NCBI GenBank assembly: GCA_029934695.1
Contig: JAOZLU010000121.1
Location: forward strand, 6,866 to 14,232
Source: Desulfobacterales bacterium
GTDB taxonomy: Bacteria; Desulfobacterota; Desulfobacteria; Desulfobacterales; 4be13
DNA: 7,367 nt
Direction: 5' to 3'
In this document: one piece after another, positions 1 through 3,462 of the stretch
Position numbering within the stretch: position 1 is the stretch's first letter
How the letters are laid out: every line of letters starts with the position of its first letter
The notes under the pieces: generated by a model
What the model saw: only the letters and a program-made list of their open reading frames with translations
What the model was told of the DNA's origin: nothing
The model's database searches: none
Position numbers and translations under genes: made by a program

Positions 1-84
1 TTCTGTATGTTACAAGAACATTATGACTGGCAGAATGTTTATAAAACCATAGTCAGATAGCAGCATATTGTCAAAAGAAGTTTC
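1..84. repeat. 84-bp direct repeat, copy 1
   Basis: This stretch is repeated at 158-241 with 83 of 84 bases identical; the only difference is G56 against A213. It begins at the first base of the window, so the repeat may extend further left. It holds a small perfect inverted repeat (ATGTT at 7-11 and AACAT at 17-21). No open frame or known element is recognised. The near identity suggests a recent local duplication upstream of the tRNA gene. Confidence 0.93.
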
Positions 85-85
85 G

Positions 86-108
86 GTGCTGAAATTTTAT
101 TTCAGCAC
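86..108. other. Perfect 10-bp stem-loop between the two direct repeats
   Basis: GTGCTGAAAT at 86-95 is the exact reverse complement of 99-108, with a three-base TTT loop. The next bases (TCCTTAACTGG) are not a T-tract, so it is a poor Rho-independent terminator on the + strand. It could be a structured 3' end of an upstream transcript or part of a repeat element. A T9 run at 137-145 after GCCCG has no matching left arm. Confidence 0.7.
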
Positions 109-157
109 TCCTTAACTGGAAGATGAAGGATGCCCGTTTTTTTTTGACATTAATGAT

Positions 158-241
158 TTCTGTATGTTACAAGAACATTATGACTGGCAGAATGTTTATA
201 AAACCATAGTCAAATAGCAGCATATTGTCAAAAGAAGTTTC
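158..241. repeat. 84-bp direct repeat, copy 2
   Basis: This copy matches 1-84 at a 157-bp offset with one substitution. It ends 16 bp before the TTGACA box of the putative tRNA promoter, so the duplication itself does not carry that box. The 73 bp between the copies hold the 86-108 hairpin and a T-rich run, and are not duplicated. Confidence 0.93.
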
Positions 242-257
242 ATTAAAAAATTATGTC

Positions 258-286
258 TTGACAAAAAAAGTTTTTTATAATAATAA
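258..286 (+). promoter_or_regulatory. Putative sigma-70-type promoter of the tRNA-Gly gene
   Basis: A consensus -35 box TTGACA lies at 258-263. With a 17-bp spacer the -10 box would be TAATAA at 281-286. A perfect TATAAT at 276-281 also exists, but it is only 12 bp from the -35 box, which is too short. A-rich sequence just upstream (245-250) could act as an UP-like element. Transcription would start near 293, about 25 nt before the tRNA. The choice of -10 box is uncertain. Confidence 0.5.
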
Positions 287-318
287 GCCTCAATCTGTTA
301 AGGAATTTGAGGAAAAAA

Positions 319-394
319 GCGGGCATAGCTCAGTTGGTAGAGTACAAGCTTCCCAAGCTTGGTGTCGCGAGTTCGAATCTCGTTGCCCGCTCCA
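319..394 (+). tRNA. tRNA-Gly, anticodon CCC
   Basis: This is a complete 76-nt cloverleaf. The acceptor stem GCGGGCA (319-325) pairs with TGCCCGC, the discriminator is U, and CCA is encoded at 392-394. The D arm is GCTC/GAGT with one G-U pair and the loop AGTTGGTA. The anticodon stem CAAGC (345-349) pairs with GCTTG (357-361), and the loop TTCCCAA places CCC at 352-354, which reads the glycine codon GGG. The T arm has GCGAG, the loop TTCGAAT and CTCGT, with one G-U pair. The discriminator U and the C35-C36 anticodon bases fit bacterial tRNA-Gly identity. The gene stands alone upstream of the rimP-nusA-infB cluster and seems to have its own promoter. Confidence 0.95.
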
Positions 395-419
395 AAGTAA
401 AGTCGCCTTTTCGGTTTTT

Positions 420-449
420 ATTAAGGTTATTGTAAGAATAAACCTTAAT
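420..449. other. AT-rich 9-bp stem-loop downstream of the tRNA
   Basis: ATTAAGGTT at 420-428 is the exact reverse complement of AACCTTAAT at 441-449, with a 12-nt loop. It lies 25 nt after the tRNA and is not followed by a proper U-run. It could protect or help process the tRNA precursor end, but the function is unknown. Confidence 0.5.
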
Positions 450-556
450 TATTATTTAAGGAATGTGTGGTTTTGAAATTATTTTTTTTGCAAGGCTATT
501 TTTTATGAATAGATAAAAGTTTCTATATCCACGGATAAGGTTTACTTAGATAGCAG

Positions 557-587
557 AACGGGCGACAGCCCGTTTTTTGTTTTTTTG
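557..587 (+). terminator. Rho-independent terminator after the tRNA unit
   Basis: A perfect 7-bp stem AACGGGC (557-563) and GCCCGTT (568-574) encloses the loop GACA. It is followed by a nearly uninterrupted T-tract to 586, broken only by G579. This is a textbook intrinsic terminator. It should end the tRNA transcript and separate it from rimP, or act as a partial attenuator if read-through feeds the operon. Confidence 0.88.
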
Positions 588-608
588 GGAGATTCATCAC
601 CTGACCGC

Positions 609-638
609 TTGTTCAGGCAGATGGAATTCAGATATAAT
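609..638 (+). promoter_or_regulatory. Possible promoter for the rimP operon
   Basis: A perfect -10 hexamer TATAAT lies at 633-638, just after the terminator at 557-587. The best -35 candidate, TTGTTC at 609-614, matches only three of six consensus bases with an 18-bp spacer. If real, transcription would start near 645, almost on the ATG at 648, and would rule out start codons upstream of it. It would leave a 57-nt leader before the ATG at 702. The weak -35 box keeps this tentative. Confidence 0.35.
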
Positions 639-647
639 TACAGCCTG

Positions 648-1274
648 ATGAAAAAAAAGAGTTTGAGAAAAAAATCAGAACAAAAAAAATCGAAATCCAG
701 GATGAGGGGACGGCATGAAAAAACCGGGCGTCCTGCGGATAAGACGGTTGGGAAACATAAAACAGTCAGACAGCATAAACTTGCCCCTGACGCTGAACAG
801 AGGACAGATCAGGTAAAGGCTGAAGCTGTCAGACAGATTGCAGAACCGTTATGTGAAGCCGGTGGGATGGAACTGGTCTATGTGGAATATCAGCGGGAGT
901 CAGGAGGCAGGATACTCCGTCTGTATATAGATAAGCCCGGGGGTATCATGCTGGACGATTGTGTTCATGTCAGCCGGCAACTGCACGACATTTTGGACGT
1001 GGATTTTGAAGACATCGGGCCATACAATCTTGAAGTCACTTCGCCCGGGCTGGCCCGGCCCTTGGGGAAAGCGTCTGACTTTGTGAGATTTCAAGGACAT
1101 AAAGCAGAAATCAGGATGACAGGCGTACGAAATAAAAAGAAACTCCGAAGTTCGTATAAAGGTGTCCTGCTGGGCATGTCGGAAGGGGAGGTGAAACTTC
1201 AGGTTGATGAAAAGATCGTTTTGATTCCCTTTCAGGATATTGCCCGGGCGCGGCTTGTGCCAGAAAAAAATTGA
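648..1274 (+). CDS. rimP: Ribosome maturation factor RimP with basic N-terminal extension
   Basis: RimP binds the 30S subunit in the cytoplasm and is needed for its maturation. With the ATG at 648 the product is 208 aa; the family is usually about 150-160. The conserved core begins near residue 55. It contains a GMELVYVEY strand, LYIDKPGG (residues 92-99), the LDDC helix start, and the family hallmark SPGLARPL (132-139), followed by the SH3-like C-terminal domain ending in LVPEKN. Residues 1-54 are extra and rich in Lys and Arg. The start is uncertain. The frame is open back to a TTG at 585 inside the terminator T-tract, and ATGs lie at 621, 648 and 702, none with a good Shine-Dalgarno sequence. 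I chose 648 because a perfect -10 box lies at 633-638 and the KKK-rich stretch follows directly; 702 is an equally reasonable choice. The gene leads the nusA-infB operon, as in many bacteria. Confidence 0.9.
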   Translation: MKKKSLRKKSEQKKSKSRMRGRHEKTGRPADKTVGKHKTVRQHKLAPDAEQRTDQVKAEAVRQIAEPLCEAGGMELVYVEYQRESGGRILRLYIDKPGGIMLDDCVHVSRQLHDILDVDFEDIGPYNLEVTSPGLARPLGKASDFVRFQGHKAEIRMTGVRNKKKLRSSYKGVLLGMSEGEVKLQVDEKIVLIPFQDIARARLVPEKN

Positions 1275-1387
1275 AAGTTCCCGACAGTGAAAAGTTCAAA
1301 GTGAAAAGTTGGAAGTCTGTCCGTAACCGTCTGAAATTATTCAACGGCAGATGTCAGTCCCGTGAAATATCGGCATCACTGATTTCA

Positions 1388-1406
1388 GTAAGTTGCGAGA
1401 ACTTAC
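1388..1406. other. 7-bp stem-loop within the rimP-nusA spacer
   Basis: GTAAGTT (1388-1394) pairs perfectly with AACTTAC (1400-1406) around the loop GCGAG. No T-run follows, so it is not an intrinsic terminator. It sits in the middle of the larger AAAGTT/AACTTT inverted region. The role is unknown. Confidence 0.5.
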
Positions 1407-1540
1407 GACGGACGAGGAAAGTTGTTGAAATTGCGAAAGTCAAAATTTGAACTTTCAGGATTATAAACTGACTTTTAACCTTTTAACCTTTTAACATGAA
1501 TTAACTTTCAACCTCAATTTTCAACTTTTAACTCTTTGAC

Positions 1541-1544
1541 GGAG
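1541..1544 (+). promoter_or_regulatory. Ribosome binding site of nusA
   Basis: GGAG lies seven bases before the ATG at 1552, an ideal Shine-Dalgarno position. It is the clearest ribosome binding site in the window and fixes the nusA start. Confidence 0.8.
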
Positions 1545-1551
1545 AAAACGG

Positions 1552-3264
1552 ATGTTTATACCAGATATAAAGCGTGTTATTGAGCAGGTCAGCCGAGACA
1601 GGGGGATTGACAGTGAAGTTCTTATTAAAGCGCTTGAGGAGGCTCTGAAATCTGCTGCCAAAAAAAAGTTCGGAAACAGAATTGATGTTGAAGTGAAATA
1701 TAGTGAAGAACTCGGTGAAATCGAAGTTTTCCAGTTTAAAGAAGTTGTAGAGGATATCGCTGATCCTGATTTTCAGATCAGTGTTGAAGAAGGGTGCAAA
1801 CTTGATCCTGAATGCGAAATCGGCGACTCGCTTGGCACAAAAATGAACACAGGCACCTTCGGCAGAATCGCTGCCCAGTCAGCCAAACAGGTCATCATTC
1901 AGAAAATGAAGGACGCTGAAAGGGATGCGGTTTACTCCGGCTTTATTGAGCGAAAGGGTGAAATCATAAACGGAATTGCCCAGCGCATTGACCACGGAAA
2001 TATTATCGTCAACCTCGGACAGACTGAGGGGGTCGTTCCGGAACGGGAGCAGGTTCCCAAGGAAGTCTATCGCCGCGGGGATCGCATCAGAGCATATATA
2101 ATGGATGTGCGTCATGATACCCGTGGGCCTCAGATCATTCTTTCAAGGACACACCCGAATTTTCTGGCGAGTCTTTTCAAGACAGAAGTGCCCGAGATCA
2201 ACGAAGGGATTGTCAGCATCATGGGGGCTGCCAGGGAACCCGGAGTTCGGGCAAAATTTGCGGTGGCCTCAAATGACTCGGATATTGATCCGGTGGGTGC
2301 CTGTGTCGGCATGAAAGGGAGCCGTGTTCAAAATGTGGTGCAGGAACTCAGAGGGGAAAAAATAGATATTATATCCTGGCATGCTGATCCTGCAAAATTT
2401 GTCTGCAACGCCCTGGCACCTGCTGAAATATCCAGAGTGATTATTGATGAGGAAAACCGCACAATGGAAGTCATTGTCCCTGATGAATTCCTTTCTGTTG
2501 CTATCGGAAAGGGGGGGCAGAATGTCCGGCTTGCCTCAAAATTGACGAGATGGCGGCTTGATGTCAAAAATGAGACCCGATACAGCAGGGATATGCAGGA
2601 TGGTTACGATTCTCTGATTATATTGCCCGGAATGAGCATAAGTCTGGCAGATGCGTTATATGAAAAAGGTTTCTTTTCTGCTGAAGAACTCAGCAGGGGA
2701 TCAGCAGAAGATTTGACTCAGGTCAGAGATATTACCGAAGAAAGTGCCGCAGCACTTATTGAAGCTGCAAAAAATTATGTGCTGGATCCTGAGGGTGCTG
2801 TCGAAGCTGCCAAAGATTATACGCCGGATACTGACGGCACTGCTGAAACTCCTGAAAACGCTTTATCAGATCATTCAGAGGATGATGCAGTATCCCGGGA
2901 GTCGGAAGAGGAGGATGATCTGTCTGATTCAGATGCTGAAACTCCTGAAAACGCCTTATCAGATCATTCAGAGGATGATGCTCCTCGTTCCGAGGCGGTA
3001 TCCCGGGAATTGGAAGAGGAGGATGATCTGTCTGATTCAGATGCTGAAACTCCTGAAAACGCCTTATCAGATCCTCCTCGTTCCGAGGCGGTATCCCGGG
3101 AATTGGAAGAGTCGGAAGAGGATGATAATCTGTCTGATTCGGATGATTCTTATGTCTCGGATATTCAGAACTTGTCCCCGACGCTGATCAGGGAAAACGA
3201 TGATCAAAAACAGACTGACAAGAATATAGACAACCATGAAGGTACATTAAATTCAGGAATTTAG
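1552..3264 (+). CDS. nusA: Transcription termination/antitermination protein NusA with long acidic repeat tail
   Basis: NusA binds RNA polymerase and nascent RNA and modulates pausing, intrinsic termination and antitermination. The 570-aa product shows the standard order: an N-terminal polymerase-binding domain (about 1-130), an S1 RNA-binding domain (about 137-203), KH1 with its GMKG loop at 253-256, KH2 with GKGG at 319-322, and one helix-hairpin-helix-like C-terminal domain starting at ILPGM (357-361) and ending near 410. Typical NusA without extra domains ends about here. The remaining roughly 160 residues are a low-complexity acidic tail of Glu, Asp and Ser built from three repeats of 31, 36 and 34 residues, and end in a polar segment. 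The start is set by a GGAG site seven bases upstream. The gene is followed by infB, as in proteobacteria, with no ylxR or ylxQ gene between. Identification of the core is secure; the role of the tail is unknown, although it may shield the RNA-binding face or contact polymerase. Confidence 0.98.
   Translation: MFIPDIKRVIEQVSRDRGIDSEVLIKALEEALKSAAKKKFGNRIDVEVKYSEELGEIEVFQFKEVVEDIADPDFQISVEEGCKLDPECEIGDSLGTKMNTGTFGRIAAQSAKQVIIQKMKDAERDAVYSGFIERKGEIINGIAQRIDHGNIIVNLGQTEGVVPEREQVPKEVYRRGDRIRAYIMDVRHDTRGPQIILSRTHPNFLASLFKTEVPEINEGIVSIMGAAREPGVRAKFAVASNDSDIDPVGACVGMKGSRVQNVVQELRGEKIDIISWHADPAKFVCNALAPAEISRVIIDEENRTMEVIVPDEFLSVAIGKGGQNVRLASKLTRWRLDVKNETRYSRDMQDGYDSLIILPGMSISLADALYEKGFFSAEELSRGSAEDLTQVRDITEESAAALIEAAKNYVLDPEGAVEAAKDYTPDTDGTAETPENALSDHSEDDAVSRESEEEDDLSDSDAETPENALSDHSEDDAPRSEAVSRELEEEDDLSDSDAETPENALSDPPRSEAVSRELEESEEDDNLSDSDDSYVSDIQNLSPTLIRENDDQKQTDKNIDNHEGTLNSGI
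2761..2844 (+). repeat. Degenerate 14-residue tandem duplication in NusA
   Basis: Two successive 42-nt blocks (2761-2802 and 2803-2844) encode EAAKNYVLDPEGAV and EAAKDYTPDTDGTA. Seven of 14 residues are identical, including EAAK, Y, D and G. This looks like an older duplication of the last helix of the C-terminal helix-hairpin-helix domain, at the base of the acidic tail. Confidence 0.6.
2842..3144 (+). repeat. Three in-frame tandem repeats encoding the acidic NusA tail
   Basis: Units lie at 2842-2934 (93 bp), 2935-3042 (108 bp) and 3043-3144 (102 bp). Each starts by encoding AETPENALSD and ends with LSDSD. Unit lengths differ by multiples of three, so the frame is kept. Units 2 and 3 have an extra block encoding PRSEA that unit 1 lacks. 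Unit 3 lacks the HSEDD block and has an extra Glu-Ser-Glu segment. Nucleotide identity between units is very high, including at synonymous positions, which indicates recent duplication or conversion. Confidence 0.93.
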
Positions 3265-3312
3265 GAACCCGGGATGCAGGATCAACGCGTTGCTCTCTGA
3301 ATTCCTAAATTC
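3257..3312. other. 11-bp inverted repeat spanning the nusA stop codon
   Basis: GAATTTAGGAA at 3257-3267 is the exact reverse complement of TTCCTAAATTC at 3302-3312. The nusA stop TAG (3262-3264) lies inside the left arm. The 34-nt loop includes the self-complementary decamer CAACGCGTTG at 3283-3292. There is no T-tract after it, so it is not a normal intrinsic terminator. Confidence 0.65.
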
Positions 3313-3339
3313 TCCGACAGTCAGAAGCTCTCATAACAT

Positions 3340-3392
3340 GCTGAAATTGCTGGCACCGATATTTTTTGAAGCGGCAAAACAGTAATTTCAAC
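3340..3392. other. Imperfect 13-bp stem-loop in the infB leader
   Basis: GCTGAAATTGCTG (3340-3352) can pair with 3380-3392, giving eleven Watson-Crick pairs, one G-U pair and one mismatch around a 27-nt loop. It lies about 70 nt before the infB start, so it might influence infB expression. No known riboswitch or ribosomal-protein leader is recognised. Confidence 0.4.
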
Positions 3393-3452
3393 AGGTTATG
3401 GATTAATTTACAACTTTTCACTGTAGTTTTTTACTGTCAAGCAAATTGCAAA

Positions 3453-3458
3453 AGGGGG
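3453..3458 (+). promoter_or_regulatory. Ribosome binding site of infB
   Basis: AGGGGG lies four bases before the ATG at 3463, which is close but usable. An out-of-frame ATG at 3459 sits directly against this site and is too near to use it well. Confidence 0.6.
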
Positions 3459-3462
3459 ATGG

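Larger units (their letters stand above)
1275..1551. repeat. rimP-nusA spacer of AAAGTT / AACTTT simple repeats
   Basis: This 277-nt gap has no gene. Its left side carries AAAGTT-type motifs (for example GAAAAGTT twice at 1281-1311). Its right side (about 1471-1536) carries the complementary AACTTT/TTTTAACC motifs, including the 8-mer TTTTAACC at 1473-1480 and 1481-1488 and a 7-base copy at 1489-1495. TGAAAGTTC at 1272-1280, overlapping the rimP stop, is the reverse complement of 1449-1457. The two sides could therefore fold together in mRNA. In the middle is a compact hairpin at 1388-1406. No promoter is convincing here. Confidence 0.7.

Noticed and set aside
1..241. CRISPR array or phage attachment sites
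   Set aside because: There are only two copies of an 84-bp unit at a 157-bp offset, and the unit shares no sequence with the tRNA 3' end.
276..281. Perfect TATAAT as -10 box of the TTGACA at 258
   Set aside because: The spacer would be only 12 bp, too short for a sigma-70-type promoter; TAATAA at 281-286 gives 17 bp.
225..476. An 83-codon frame running through the tRNA-Gly gene
   Set aside because: It crosses the whole tRNA and its AT-rich flanks, so it cannot be a real protein gene.
2744..3187. A 147-codon open frame overlapping the NusA tail in the +1-shifted frame
   Set aside because: It is open only because the tandem repeats lack stops in that frame. It has no ribosome binding site, no recognisable domain, and the NusA frame clearly continues through it.
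3265..3462. A ylxR or ylxQ gene between nusA and infB
   Set aside because: The gap is only 198 nt, with no open frame resembling either family; absence here is also normal for many proteobacteria.
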